Shown here: piece after piece, positions 8,385 to 18,270 of the stretch
How positions within the stretch are numbered: the stretch's first letter is position 1
Layout of the letters: each line of letters starts with the position of its first letter
From: Candidatus Zixiibacteriota bacterium
Lineage (GTDB): Bacteria; Zixibacteria; MSB-5A5; UBA10806; 4484-95
NCBI GenBank assembly: GCA_024231855.1
Contig: JAAEQD010000366.1
Coordinates: forward strand, 26,538-90,537
Direction: 5' to 3'
Length of the DNA stretch: 64,000 nt
Translations under genes and position numbers: made by a program
The notes under the pieces: model-generated
Databases searched by the model: none
Seen by the model: only the letters and a program-made list of their open reading frames with translations
Told to the model about the DNA's origin: nothing

Positions 8385-9925
8385 ATGATACATTAAAAAG
8401 ACTCCCACCCCCATCCAATCCCGACCCATCAATGTGGGTCGATGAGGCGATTTGGGGGCATAGATTACATGACGAACAGACGCCATGGTTGGTTTATTTG
8501 GAGTTTATCAATATATTTTGCTATGAAGAGTCTCAAGGAACAGCCCTGTTTGAATCACATGGTTATAATAAGTTAGCTTACAAACCAGCTAAACGCCCAT
8601 ATCTCAGGAATATTCTTTTTAACAATCCTAATCTTGATGAAATATGCCGAGTGCATTCTAATGATACAGCTCGATGGAAAGCTTGGATTAAGAAAATGGA
8701 AACAGTACAGGGCATTAATAACCCTAACTTTAGTTATCTGAAGGATCACTTTCACTCCTTTGAGGAATTCTGTCATATTGTTTCTATTATCCGTTCTACA
8801 AGCCTTGAAACGGATAGCAATAAGCGATGGACATCAAAATTCGTATTTCCCTATGGAGAATCATCTTTATACGAGGATCTTGATAAGAAGGCTAAAACCA
8901 ATGATCGCAGGTTCTTTGGCCGAACTGGCGAAATGCTTTATCTTATGCTGTGTAGAGCTAAGCGTAGAACAGAACTTGCTAAAATGCTGAAAGAAAAGAC
9001 TCTGCATAAGGATTCAGTGTGGGATACAATCATTAGATGTTTGCAGCCTGCCGGTGATGATTCTGATAGAAGCGAACGTGCAAATACCTTTATTCCTTAT
9101 GAAAGTCATCCGTCATTTGATAAGTTGGCCGAAGATTGGTTAGCGATTCTTTCACTTGATATGCCTGGTTATGATGCCTTACCGCATCTTGTTAACCTTG
9201 CTGGTCTTCATCTCATCCATTATCAACTTACTATTTCAGAACAGGTTGTTAACCGGGGTAACCCCGTCACTCTTGTTTGTGAGATTGTTGCTCCCAAGAA
9301 AACACTGGTGCGGGAATTGTCTTGTGAAACCTATCAAGAAAACAATTTGCTGTCAACTCAAGCAGTAACTGCATATATATCTGGTATTATTAACTCAGAA
9401 GAATGGAAATCAGCGATTTTATCTCATGATCCTTTTATTGAATGCTTGGGAATACTAAAAGAAAATGTTTTATGGCCTCGAAGGGCTACAGACTATGAGG
9501 GGCCTAATAATCAAGATCAGCTTTTAGCAGATTTCCGGACTGCTGCTTTGAGACGGCATAATCAGCATGTTGGAAATATACATAGGGTTTATGGCAAGAA
9601 TATCGGATTAGTCTCTCGACGGGGGACTAATAAGCTCAGGTATGCACCAACCGATGACTTGCTGAAGACATTGCTTTTTGCCAATATAAAGAAGAGAATG
9701 GAGCTCCATTTCTTTCTACAGCGATTATGGGATCGGTATGGGATAATACTCGGTGATAAGGAGGGGGAAAAGATCCTTCCAAAAGATGAATTTGATAAGA
9801 AGGCATTTCAAGCAAATTCTCAACGACTTGAACAGCGATTATTAAGCTTAGGATTACTCAATCGCCTCTCAGACGGCTGTGCTTATGTAGTTAATCCATA
9901 CTACTTGAGAGGTAAAAATGACTAA
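8381..9925 (+). CDS. sspG: SspG-like component of the restriction module
   Basis: A 514-residue protein between the F-type ATPase and the FtsK-like H protein, overlapping both (4 and 8 bases). I see no catalytic motif that I can name. The N-terminal half is rich in aromatic residues, and the C-terminal about 100 residues (from KKRMELHFFLQRLWDRYG) look like a winged-helix segment. It is called SspG because of its position and coupling, not from a recognised domain, so the symbol is tentative. Confidence 0.55.
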   Translation: MNDTLKRLPPPSNPDPSMWVDEAIWGHRLHDEQTPWLVYLEFINIFCYEESQGTALFESHGYNKLAYKPAKRPYLRNILFNNPNLDEICRVHSNDTARWKAWIKKMETVQGINNPNFSYLKDHFHSFEEFCHIVSIIRSTSLETDSNKRWTSKFVFPYGESSLYEDLDKKAKTNDRRFFGRTGEMLYLMLCRAKRRTELAKMLKEKTLHKDSVWDTIIRCLQPAGDDSDRSERANTFIPYESHPSFDKLAEDWLAILSLDMPGYDALPHLVNLAGLHLIHYQLTISEQVVNRGNPVTLVCEIVAPKKTLVRELSCETYQENNLLSTQAVTAYISGIINSEEWKSAILSHDPFIECLGILKENVLWPRRATDYEGPNNQDQLLADFRTAALRRHNQHVGNIHRVYGKNIGLVSRRGTNKLRYAPTDDLLKTLLFANIKKRMELHFFLQRLWDRYGIILGDKEGEKILPKDEFDKKAFQANSQRLEQRLLSLGLLNRLSDGCAYVVNPYYLRGKND

Positions 9926-12900
9926 TCACGAACTCATAGGACTTGTTGGTGCAACTTATCTTAGGGAAAGGATGTCAAAAGATGATGAAGGAGGGACAGC
10001 ACGCTATCTCTTAGATTGTCTTACACCCGAACAAACTGGCGCAATTGCAGAAGCTATTTATTTTGATGCCCAGCTCACAGATTCAACAGAAATCAAACTA
10101 CCAAAGCACTTTGTTGGTGATCTTGGACTTCTAGATGAATTCCTTACGACGGAAAGAACCACGTATTTCCGGAATGCGGCATGCAGCAAACCAATTTTAT
10201 TGGTTGCCAACACGGGAGATGATGAAGAGCAATCCCTAAAAGAACTTGAACCAATTGGACGACCACAGCTACTTGAAAACACAGAGGCATGGGTCCAGGC
10301 AGTATCTCCAGGACTTCAATTAACTGATGTTAATAAGAAATGGTGGATACAAGCCCTAAATGGCCTTCTAGATAACAGACATTTTCCCCTTGAACGATTT
10401 GCTAGCTATGTTCTAGCTACTAAGGAAGCAATAGAAAATGGTCACCCCATCTTAGCTGCCCTGGGAGTAGCGCTTCCGGCACTCCAGATCCCAAGAGATA
10501 CTGCTTATTTCAATGGCCTTAGCGAAAGAACGGCAGGGCATCGGTCAAAATGGAAGAATTTATATAGAAATGCTCTTAATAGGCGTGCATGTTACCTTAG
10601 AAAACAAACGCCGACTCAAGGGCTTCTCACTGAAGAAACTTTAAGGAAGTCGTTTGATAATGTTTCTGATATGATCCCATCTGAATTGTATGGCACCATT
10701 AATGATTTTATAGCTTCACCAAGCGGCTGGAATAAAACTTCCAAAGCTTTGGCTGTCTGTGAATGGGAATCAGTAAAACCGATATTTGATGGATTAAGAA
10801 GAGAGAAATTCAATCTTGGGAAAGCAACTCTTGATTTTTATGATGAACGAGAAGAGGGTTTATTATCGGATGATGAGCATGATTATCTTAATCGGTTAAC
10901 GAAGCGAAATACACGCGAATCTCAAGAAGAAGATGATGATTTTTATCGAAATCATAAATCTGAACTTAAAGAAAACACATCGCTCAAAGCCAAATGGGAT
11001 CGCTTCATTTATGGGAAACCGATCGAGACCAATGATTTTCTAAGCGGAATTGTTCTTAGCCTAGAAGCTCTATTTGACCAAGATATGCAGAATTGCAAAC
11101 AAGAATTAAATATTTGGTGTGACAAAAGAGCCAAAGTGGAGCTGAAAAAAGTAAACAATGAAGCGGGGAAGTATTTCGCTTTCAGATACCGTGGACTTAA
11201 AACCCTTTTTGGTAAAAAAGTGAGTTGGGATGTTGGTCATTTATTTGAGTTCGATAGTTTATGCGAGGAATGGCAATCTGCAAGAAACCGTTATGTTAAC
11301 CGATCAGTTGCCAAAGCGGCGCTTAGACTTAAATTTTTCTTAGAACTGGAAGTTGAATTCTCAACTGGACAAACAGAAAAATATACCAAGCAATTAATAT
11401 GGACTTTTAATCCAATGTCGATACCGGCAGAACTGTCAGGAGATTGGAGGCGGCTAAGCAAACATCCTTTAGTAAGGTGTGTTGCAAATCTTGAACCAGT
11501 TAGCGGGAAAGGGCACTATCAATCTATTGATTTGCACAATGCCAGGACCCTCATGCCAACTTATGACCGCAATAGGGGTTCTTTTGTAGCTGTATATAAA
11601 ACGGAATTAGATATTGCATGTCTTTGGCCTAATTATCTTTCTATGTCCAAAGAAAAAGGCCTTATTGACAAAGAAACGTCAGATAAGCTTGTTACGCTAT
11701 TTAACAAATTTAAGGCCAGCTATTCAAGCGCAATAAAGGATTTCGTTATTGATGGAATTGCTTCAATAACCCTACTTGAACAAGCAAAAGACTACCATAA
11801 TCTTCTTAATGCTATTTGTCGACATGCAAAAGGTGATCGCAATCGTGAGCTTCTCCTTAAACCTTTGATGGAAATCGGTGCTGTCCGGATTGAAGGTGGT
11901 AAATTAACTACAATAGTTGCGCCGTGGCATCCTTTGCGAATTGCAGCCATGGCAACAAAAGCTATGCAGGTCTCTTCTTTAATTAGATATTTACTTGATG
12001 CAGACGAGATACTATTCGGAGATACTAAGCTATTTTTCAAAGAGCTGAAAAATGAAATAGCCCACCCATATTACCCTGAAATTGTTCTTAGTTGGACAAA
12101 CACAAAGCCAGAATTACTATCATTAACAGATGCTCATCTTGATTACAGTCTTCATGAACCTCCCATTGCATCATATGATGGTTTTGACGATACAAATGAA
12201 AATCCCTCTGAAAGCGCTGAGTTAATTCTGAATACTGTTAAAAGATTCTTAGCCCTATATCCTCATGAAAAAACTAACTTATCTTTAGTCTTATACAATT
12301 CTGATTCAGCCAGGTTGCCTCAGAGCATTGTTGACAAAATTAGCAAATTGCGGGATGATGAAGAGGATATGCGCTGTCAAATCATTCTCAGGCACCGTGA
12401 TAGTAAAAAACTAAATGATCTTTATATTAAAATAGTTGAAACCGTAGATACCGATCCCGACTCATCTGTTGCAAGCGAAACTGCTAAGGACTTTATGGCA
12501 AGATTGCGTATCGGTATAATGGTGGATCAGGCCCCAATCCCAGATCCGAAGGATGGACCGCCAGCAGATTTGGTGTTTCTCCAAGATGTAATTACTCGCC
12601 ATGCAAAGCTAGAATGGTATCGAGTAGATGCTACCCCAATCGAATCGTCTAAGCACTATCCTCCTCGTTGGTCTCGTCGGCGTCCATCAGCCACTGATGA
12701 TATGAAATCAATCGTTTTTCTTTGTTCGCCTGTGCAGACCGAAGAATGCTGGTCCTACATAACGGCACTTACCTCATTTCTCAAAGGAAAGTGGGACGGG
12801 GATAGAAGCAGAAGGTTGCTTCCGGCACGGCAGCTTGACTTTAATGATCCTGATACAGCGTCTATTTTTAAAGAAATTCATAATCTAGGGAATTGGGTTG

Positions 12901-15161
12901 TTAATTATGACGAACTACTGGACCGTCGCCAATTGTTGAATCAGAATGTTCGAATAATTCAATATAAACAACTTGCTACGCAAGGGAGAAATGTACTAGT
13001 TTCCTCGACCGCCCCACTTGGATTATTACAATCTATGGTTCATAGCCGTATTAGAGATTTGAATATAGATCTAACTAATGAAGAATGTAAAAAGTTAACT
13101 GACCGCTTTCTTTCTGATGCAACCGAGATTTCGGGTGATATTGTACTTAGAGCAGCGAAACGAGGTAGAAACGCGAGTGAATTGATGGGAATAGTCCTTA
13201 GCCATTTCCTTATCCAACAGGAGCTAGGGGCTAGCAGTTATATTGGATGGTATTTTCTCGATGATTATGCTGAATGGTTGGGACAGAAAGAGGAACAAAT
13301 TGCTGATATCTTGGCCCTAGTTCTCCATAGCAGTGACGATGGTAAAATGCGACTTTCTGTAATTGTTTGCGAATCAAAATATATTCATGCAGACAGTCTA
13401 TCTAATAAAAGGAGAGAATCACAGAAACAGCTGAGAGATACAGTACGGAGAATCAGTGATGCAATTTTTGGAGATCCTCGCCGACTTGATAGAGATCTAT
13501 GGTTATCACGTTTTTCTGATCTAGTTCTTAATGGGATTCAATTTCCTGCTAGCGCCAATGTTGATCTTAATGCATGGCGGAGAGCCATTAGAGAAGGAGC
13601 CTGCGAAATTTATTTACGGGGATATTCCCATATATTTGTGTGTGGTCCCACTGATGCCCCTGAATGTTCCGACTTTGTTAAAGTAGCTGAGTTGAGCAAT
13701 TCTTATCAGGAAGTATATTCCCGTTCAGCACTTCGTGAATTAATAAAGCATTATTGGAAAAATACTGATCCGATGGATCTTCGTAGAAAGAACGCTGAGA
13801 TTGATATCTGGGCTAATCAAGAGTACAAGCCACCTACTGAAATACATGATATTTCAAGTAAAACAAGTGGAAGTATAACGGAAGAGGATGTTGAAAGGCA
13901 AGACAAACAGATCGATAATGCTAAGAAGGTCGAAGCGAGAGAAGAATCTGAGTATAAAAATGATATTAGAGAAATAGACGTTAAACAAAAACATAAAACT
14001 GCAATGTCGGCTTCATCTGAATGGGCTTATCCAGGGATAGGTAAGATAATAGCCCAGTATCAAGATGGGGCCTTGGACACTGCTGAGGAAATGAAATGGT
14101 TGAAAAAAACAGAGAATGTTTGTAAGGGGGCTCTGCAACAATTTCAATTAAGGGCAAAGCTATTAAGCAGCACACTTACACCTAATGCTGCATTATTGAA
14201 ATTTCTTGGAAGTGCTGATATGACCGTTGAAAAAGTGTCAAAGAGGACCTCGGAATTTCTCACAACACACGGTTTACCTATAATTTCAGTGCGAGCAGAG
14301 CCTGGAACGGTGGTGATATCAATCGCGCGGCCCAATCGTAGAATATTGCATCTCTTGGATGTATGGAAGGAATGGAGACCTGATTGCACACGGGGAAATC
14401 ATAAATTGTTAGTTGGACTAAAAGAAGAGGATAGTTCTCGGCTCTTTATTTCTCCCAAAGAAAATTCTCCGCATACGTTAATTGCGGGATCTACTGGGAG
14501 TGGTAAATCCGTTCTTATGCAAAACATTATACTTGCCATTGCATGCACAAATACTGTTGAGTGGTCCCGGATAACACTGATTGATCCGAAGTGCGGAGTA
14601 GATTATTTCCCCTTTGAAGGTCTACCCCATCTTCAAGGAGGGGTCATCGATAATCAGGATGAAGCTATATCAAGTCTAACACGACTTGTTGATGAGATGA
14701 ATCGACGATATGAGGTGCTAAGAAGCAATCGAGTTTCAAGTATTTATGATCTTAATAAGAAAAAGGATGCTTCGGTACATCTTCCTTTTCTATGGGTTAT
14801 TCACGACGAATTTGCTGAATGGATGATGACTGACGATTATAGGAGTAATGTCGCCAATATTGTGGCAAGGCTTGGGGTAAAAGCCCGTGCAGCAGGGATA
14901 TTCCTTGTATTTGCAGCACAACGGCCTGATAATAATGTAATGCCAATGCAACTTAGATCTAACCTTGGAAATCGCTTAATTCTCCGAGTTGATGGTGAAG
15001 GAACTTCTGAAATAGCCCTTGGAGAAAAAGGGGCAGAAAAGTTATTGGGAAAAGGCCACGTTGCTGTGAAACTCGAGGGGCATGACGATATATTAACTGC
15101 TCAAGTTCCGTTTATTGAACCTTCTGAAATAGAGACAATCGTTTCAAAACTAGGCTCTTGA
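9918..15161 (+). CDS. sspH: SspH/DptH-like protein with C-terminal FtsK/SpoIIIE motor
   Basis: A 1747-residue protein. The last about 230 residues form an FtsK/HerA-type motor: Walker A GSTGSGKS (about 1524-1531), an IDPKCGVDYF segment (about 1561) and a Walker B ending in HDE (about 1629-1631), then a sensor-like FAAQRPDNNV. The large N-terminal part is helical and uncharacterised, with a charged linker around 1290-1360. Known family: DptH and SspH proteins of phosphorothioation-dependent restriction have this size and this terminal motor. I infer that it translocates on DNA as part of the FGH restriction complex. It closes the six-gene operon. Confidence 0.75.
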   Translation: MTNHELIGLVGATYLRERMSKDDEGGTARYLLDCLTPEQTGAIAEAIYFDAQLTDSTEIKLPKHFVGDLGLLDEFLTTERTTYFRNAACSKPILLVANTGDDEEQSLKELEPIGRPQLLENTEAWVQAVSPGLQLTDVNKKWWIQALNGLLDNRHFPLERFASYVLATKEAIENGHPILAALGVALPALQIPRDTAYFNGLSERTAGHRSKWKNLYRNALNRRACYLRKQTPTQGLLTEETLRKSFDNVSDMIPSELYGTINDFIASPSGWNKTSKALAVCEWESVKPIFDGLRREKFNLGKATLDFYDEREEGLLSDDEHDYLNRLTKRNTRESQEEDDDFYRNHKSELKENTSLKAKWDRFIYGKPIETNDFLSGIVLSLEALFDQDMQNCKQELNIWCDKRAKVELKKVNNEAGKYFAFRYRGLKTLFGKKVSWDVGHLFEFDSLCEEWQSARNRYVNRSVAKAALRLKFFLELEVEFSTGQTEKYTKQLIWTFNPMSIPAELSGDWRRLSKHPLVRCVANLEPVSGKGHYQSIDLHNARTLMPTYDRNRGSFVAVYKTELDIACLWPNYLSMSKEKGLIDKETSDKLVTLFNKFKASYSSAIKDFVIDGIASITLLEQAKDYHNLLNAICRHAKGDRNRELLLKPLMEIGAVRIEGGKLTTIVAPWHPLRIAAMATKAMQVSSLIRYLLDADEILFGDTKLFFKELKNEIAHPYYPEIVLSWTNTKPELLSLTDAHLDYSLHEPPIASYDGFDDTNENPSESAELILNTVKRFLALYPHEKTNLSLVLYNSDSARLPQSIVDKISKLRDDEEDMRCQIILRHRDSKKLNDLYIKIVETVDTDPDSSVASETAKDFMARLRIGIMVDQAPIPDPKDGPPADLVFLQDVITRHAKLEWYRVDATPIESSKHYPPRWSRRRPSATDDMKSIVFLCSPVQTEECWSYITALTSFLKGKWDGDRSRRLLPARQLDFNDPDTASIFKEIHNLGNWVVNYDELLDRRQLLNQNVRIIQYKQLATQGRNVLVSSTAPLGLLQSMVHSRIRDLNIDLTNEECKKLTDRFLSDATEISGDIVLRAAKRGRNASELMGIVLSHFLIQQELGASSYIGWYFLDDYAEWLGQKEEQIADILALVLHSSDDGKMRLSVIVCESKYIHADSLSNKRRESQKQLRDTVRRISDAIFGDPRRLDRDLWLSRFSDLVLNGIQFPASANVDLNAWRRAIREGACEIYLRGYSHIFVCGPTDAPECSDFVKVAELSNSYQEVYSRSALRELIKHYWKNTDPMDLRRKNAEIDIWANQEYKPPTEIHDISSKTSGSITEEDVERQDKQIDNAKKVEAREESEYKNDIREIDVKQKHKTAMSASSEWAYPGIGKIIAQYQDGALDTAEEMKWLKKTENVCKGALQQFQLRAKLLSSTLTPNAALLKFLGSADMTVEKVSKRTSEFLTTHGLPIISVRAEPGTVVISIARPNRRILHLLDVWKEWRPDCTRGNHKLLVGLKEEDSSRLFISPKENSPHTLIAGSTGSGKSVLMQNIILAIACTNTVEWSRITLIDPKCGVDYFPFEGLPHLQGGVIDNQDEAISSLTRLVDEMNRRYEVLRSNRVSSIYDLNKKKDASVHLPFLWVIHDEFAEWMMTDDYRSNVANIVARLGVKARAAGIFLVFAAQRPDNNVMPMQLRSNLGNRLILRVDGEGTSEIALGEKGAEKLLGKGHVAVKLEGHDDILTAQVPFIEPSEIETIVSKLGS

Positions 15162-15472
15162 AATACCCAATTGTTGGCATTGCTCCGATAAGCTGTGGGT
15201 AGGCAGCGCAACCATTATCCTGCATCTCGAGATTGACGAATGCGATAACACATTATTTAAGGCTACTCAGGAATGATTCTCATATAATTAGAAAAAAAAA
15301 GAAAACATAAAAATATACTGGACACCGACCCAGCAAATCCATATTTGATAATCGTCAGTTCCCTAATAAAATATTCTCCCACAATCAATTCCTAATATGG
15401 TATAAGCAATATATAGCAGATCTGCTAATCACCATAATTTCATAAATAACCATATAACCGAAAGGAGAAACC
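15162..15472. other. Intergenic region between the Ssp operon and the DUF932 operon
   Basis: A 311-base AT-rich stretch without a supportable gene. Its left part shows no clear terminator for the Ssp operon. Its right part holds an extended -10-like element and a palindrome, listed separately, and a strong ribosome binding site (AAAGGAG) just before 15473. Confidence 0.6.
15397..15427 (+). promoter_or_regulatory. Extended -10 element and adjacent palindrome
   Basis: ATGGTATAAG (15397-15406) fits an extended -10 promoter (TGnTATAAn). It is followed by a perfect 14-bp palindrome TAGCAGATCTGCTA at 15414-15427, placed where a repressor would block transcription start or early elongation. The DUF932 start codon is 46 bases further on. 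The same ATGGYATAAG element precedes the three small-peptide cassettes at 20-22.6 kb. No good -35 box is visible. Confidence 0.45.
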
Positions 15473-16231
15473 ATGAATCTACGCGATTTCAGTTTCCCAG
15501 TGGTCGAACGCCCAGTTTATGCCGATAACGGGCTAGCGGACTTGATAGACCCGGGAAATGACAACACCTTTCTAAAGGGGGACTACAAAGCAATAGTCCG
15601 GGAGGACAAGAATCAACTTATTAGCATCGTTAGGCAGAGCTACAAGGTAGTGCCTAACGAGGTGCTTATCAGTCAACTTACCCAACAACTAGACCTGGTT
15701 GATACATCTTACGAAATTGATCCAAGCCACAGCTTCGTCGAGAACAATAGGATGCGCCTGCAAATTCGATTTCCAGAAATATTGATAAATGATGGCGAGT
15801 CGGACATCGCGTTATCAATCTATCTCCACAATTCGTACAATATGTCTGAAAGCGTGCGAATATTCTTCGGTGCCATACGAGGCATCTGTTCAAATGGTAT
15901 GGTATTCGGCAAGGTCCTCGGCCAGTTTTACAAGAAGCATACCAAGGGTTTTCAGATCGGTGACCTGAAGAAGGAAATCTCGGCGGTTTACGATTGTTTG
16001 CCCAAAATCGAAAACCGAATAAAGCAGCTGGATTCCAGACCGGTGACAGATGGGATCAGAGAGAACGTCCAAAAGGAGTTGGGTAAAAAGGTGTCTCAGG
16101 AAGTACTGGACAGAAGCCATCAATCACAATGGGCTTTATACAACGCGATCACTCACCTGGTCTCTCATGTCATCCAGCAACGCTACCGTTCACGATATCA
16201 AATAGCCGCGGCAAAGGTCTTTGGCCTATGA
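15473..16231 (+). CDS. DUF932 (phage/plasmid-type) protein
   Basis: A 252-residue protein with DUF932 features: an early VVERPVYADNG-type segment, an FRxSYKVVPN-like region, and a central IRGICSNGMVFG motif. DUF932 proteins are common on phages and plasmids next to recombination or replication genes; their biochemical role is not established. A strong AAAGGAG site lies 7 bases before ATG. The stop overlaps the start of the following nuclease gene (ATGA at 16228), so the two are translationally coupled. Confidence 0.8.
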   Translation: MNLRDFSFPVVERPVYADNGLADLIDPGNDNTFLKGDYKAIVREDKNQLISIVRQSYKVVPNEVLISQLTQQLDLVDTSYEIDPSHSFVENNRMRLQIRFPEILINDGESDIALSIYLHNSYNMSESVRIFFGAIRGICSNGMVFGKVLGQFYKKHTKGFQIGDLKKEISAVYDCLPKIENRIKQLDSRPVTDGIRENVQKELGKKVSQEVLDRSHQSQWALYNAITHLVSHVIQQRYRSRYQIAAAKVFGL

Positions 16232-17139
16232 CAAAGAAAGAAATCCTGCAGACGATACAATTGAGACAATCGACGTTGAAGGACTACCTCAATTGCCCGA
16301 TGATGTTTAAGTTCCGACATTTAGACAAGCTTCAACCAGAATACCGTCATCCAGCGGCATTGCATGGTAGCGTCATCCATAAGCTTCTCTACATGATTCA
16401 CGATGACAAATGGAATTTGAATGTTGCCAATTACTATGGAGAAATATTCGAACGGTACGAGTTCGGCAAAGAAGGCGAGTCGAAGATTCCCGTGAAATGG
16501 AAAGATAAAGCTAAGGAGTTGGCTGCTTACGAGTCTAACGCCAACGAAATGCTCGACAACTATCGAAAGTGGGAACCAAACCAACAGGCTTCCATACTCT
16601 ATGCCGAGCAACGGTTCAGGGTTAAGATCGGTGGTTACGTGTTCACTGGTACCATAGATCAGGTGAGAAGATATCCCGATGATACAACCGAGCTACTGGA
16701 TTTTAAAAGTTCCAAACAGCGTCCCAATGATCTGGCGATGTATAATGACTGGCAGTTGGCATTGTATCAATATGCCATCAAACATGGTGAAGTTCTTATC
16801 GAGGACAATTGGATAAAACCAAAACTACACCCCGATTATTGTAGTATCTATTTCCTGCGGACGCACGAGATTCGGAAGAGAACAACCGTCAACGGCAAAG
16901 CCGGCGATGAAAAGGGTGAGCCGCTGATCAGGACTCAAAAAAGTCCGCAGGATATAAGGCAATTTCGTGAGCAAGTTCTTAACCTGCTTAAGGCAATGTT
17001 GAAGGACTGGCATTTCCCCAATCCTAACCATTGTAATCTCTGCAACTACAAATCTCACTGTCTGGAAAGAGCTGCCGAATTGCCCAAAGCATTTGTAGCC
17101 GAAGCGCGTAAACGCTTAAAAGAAACACAAGCCGCTTAA
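16228..17139 (+). CDS. PD-(D/E)XK nuclease, Cas4/AddB-like, with Fe-S cysteines
   Basis: The start is placed at 16228 (ATGA overlap with the DUF932 gene), giving 303 residues; a longer frame from 16129 would run deep into that gene. Motifs in order: Cys23 (LNCPMMF), LHGSVIHKLLY, FTGTIDQ, the catalytic LLDFKSS, QLALYQYA, and a C-terminal CNLC plus Cys (269, 272, 278). Cys23 and the three C-terminal cysteines match the 4Fe-4S site of Cas4 and AddB-type nucleases. I infer a 5'-end-processing or recombination exonuclease serving a mobile element. There is no cas gene nearby. Confidence 0.8.
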   Translation: MTKKEILQTIQLRQSTLKDYLNCPMMFKFRHLDKLQPEYRHPAALHGSVIHKLLYMIHDDKWNLNVANYYGEIFERYEFGKEGESKIPVKWKDKAKELAAYESNANEMLDNYRKWEPNQQASILYAEQRFRVKIGGYVFTGTIDQVRRYPDDTTELLDFKSSKQRPNDLAMYNDWQLALYQYAIKHGEVLIEDNWIKPKLHPDYCSIYFLRTHEIRKRTTVNGKAGDEKGEPLIRTQKSPQDIRQFREQVLNLLKAMLKDWHFPNPNHCNLCNYKSHCLERAAELPKAFVAEARKRLKETQAA

Positions 17140-17180
17140 TAATCCAAACTAACAACACCCATAAAATGAAAGGAGCAATC

Positions 17181-17903
17181 TTGGATAATAGTCTCACAAA
17201 AACTGACGAAATCCAAAGGGCATTAACGGAAGCTGGATTTAATCCAGATGAAGAGCTGCATGCTCTCGAAACATCAAACAATAGTTTCGAGATACAGCGC
17301 ATCAGGATAGATCACAAGGATAACGGTAAGCATAAGCTGTATATTGACCACGGCTCTAATTATTTAGGAAGTGAAACGCAGGAAGAACCGATTCCGGACA
17401 ATACCCTTCAAGCCGTGATTTTTGCAGAACAACACATTCGTGCCCTTTGGACAGATGGTGAACCGATTCCGATTTGTAGCAGCATTGATGAGGTACCTAA
17501 CGCTAGAGAGCCCATATGTTCATCCTGCGCAGGCTGCAAGGAAGCCGTTATCGGATCCGGCAAATGCAAACCCAAAATGAGGCTCTGGTTACTGGTTGAA
17601 CAGGATTCAGAAATAAAGCCGATGGTTATGAACTTAAGCCCAACCAGTCTGAAGCATTGGAGTGCCCATAAACGTAAGCTTAAACGGTCTAAGCTTCCTG
17701 TGGTATCCGTAAATACCGTAATTCAGCTCGAAGATACCAAAAGGAATGGCTATCGGTGGGCGGAAGTCGTTTTCGACGTCACAGGAGTGTCAGCTAAAAG
17801 CACCCTACTGGTGGCCAAGCAGGCCCGTGACGAGCTTGACAGGGTAATGCAGGATATTACGCAAAGAGATTACGATGATCCTGGGGATAAAGTAAAAAGC
17901 TGA
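17181..17903 (+). CDS. Cys-rich hypothetical protein, third gene of the DUF932 operon
   Basis: The best start is TTG at 17181, five bases after AAGGAG; the upstream ATG at 17166 has no such site. This gives 240 residues. Cysteines cluster in the middle (ICSSCAGCKE then GKCKPKMRLWLLV), suggesting a metal site next to a beta-rich segment, with an acidic C terminus (DYDDPGDKVKS). An acidic tail is typical of single-strand DNA binding proteins, and the neighbours are a DUF932 protein and an exonuclease, so a ssDNA-binding or annealing role is possible but unproven. A strong terminator follows. Confidence 0.65.
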   Translation: MDNSLTKTDEIQRALTEAGFNPDEELHALETSNNSFEIQRIRIDHKDNGKHKLYIDHGSNYLGSETQEEPIPDNTLQAVIFAEQHIRALWTDGEPIPICSSIDEVPNAREPICSSCAGCKEAVIGSGKCKPKMRLWLLVEQDSEIKPMVMNLSPTSLKHWSAHKRKLKRSKLPVVSVNTVIQLEDTKRNGYRWAEVVFDVTGVSAKSTLLVAKQARDELDRVMQDITQRDYDDPGDKVKS

Positions 17904-17909
17904 ATCAAC

Positions 17910-17940
17910 AGCCAGCCTCTTGATCGGGGCTGGCTTTATT
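17910..17940 (+). terminator. Rho-independent terminator
   Basis: The 8-bp stem AGCCAGCC (17910-17917) pairs with GGCTGGCT (17928-17935) and runs into a T-rich end (TTTATT). It closes the DUF932 operon. Confidence 0.8.
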
Positions 17941-18048
17941 ACTTGACGATCATCTTTAGTCTAGTTATCTTAGCTTTAGTAGTTTAATCTTGTGGGCATA
18001 CATCCTGCGCTGACAGCCAGTCTCCTAATATCCAAATACGGGGTAATT

Positions 18049-18219
18049 GTGGCTAAAGAGTGTGAATACTGTGGAAAAAGACTCTCCGAATTGAAATCGT
18101 ATAATTTTCAGGGTATGGATGTTTGCGGTAAATGCCTTGATGTCCTTGATAATCAAATCAGTTTAGGACTTGAATCCAAGGAGCATAAAATCATCTCTGA
18201 TGGCCTCACAGTCGAATAA
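18049..18219 (+). CDS. Small zinc-ribbon protein
   Basis: A 56-residue protein from a GTG at 18049; the frame is open back to a GTG at 17992, but no ribosome binding site supports that. Two pairs, CEYCGK and CGKC, separated by about 20 residues make a plausible zinc knuckle. Such small zinc-ribbon proteins are common on mobile elements. Function unknown. Confidence 0.5.
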   Translation: MAKECEYCGKRLSELKSYNFQGMDVCGKCLDVLDNQISLGLESKEHKIISDGLTVE

Positions 18220-18270
18220 GATGTGGATTAATGAAGATCAGTAATATCAATAAAGGGAGGCAAATAAAAT

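Noticed and set aside
1273..15161. Classical Dnd system
   Set aside because: There is no DndD SMC-like ATPase, DndE or DndB; the DUF4007 gene points to Ssp.
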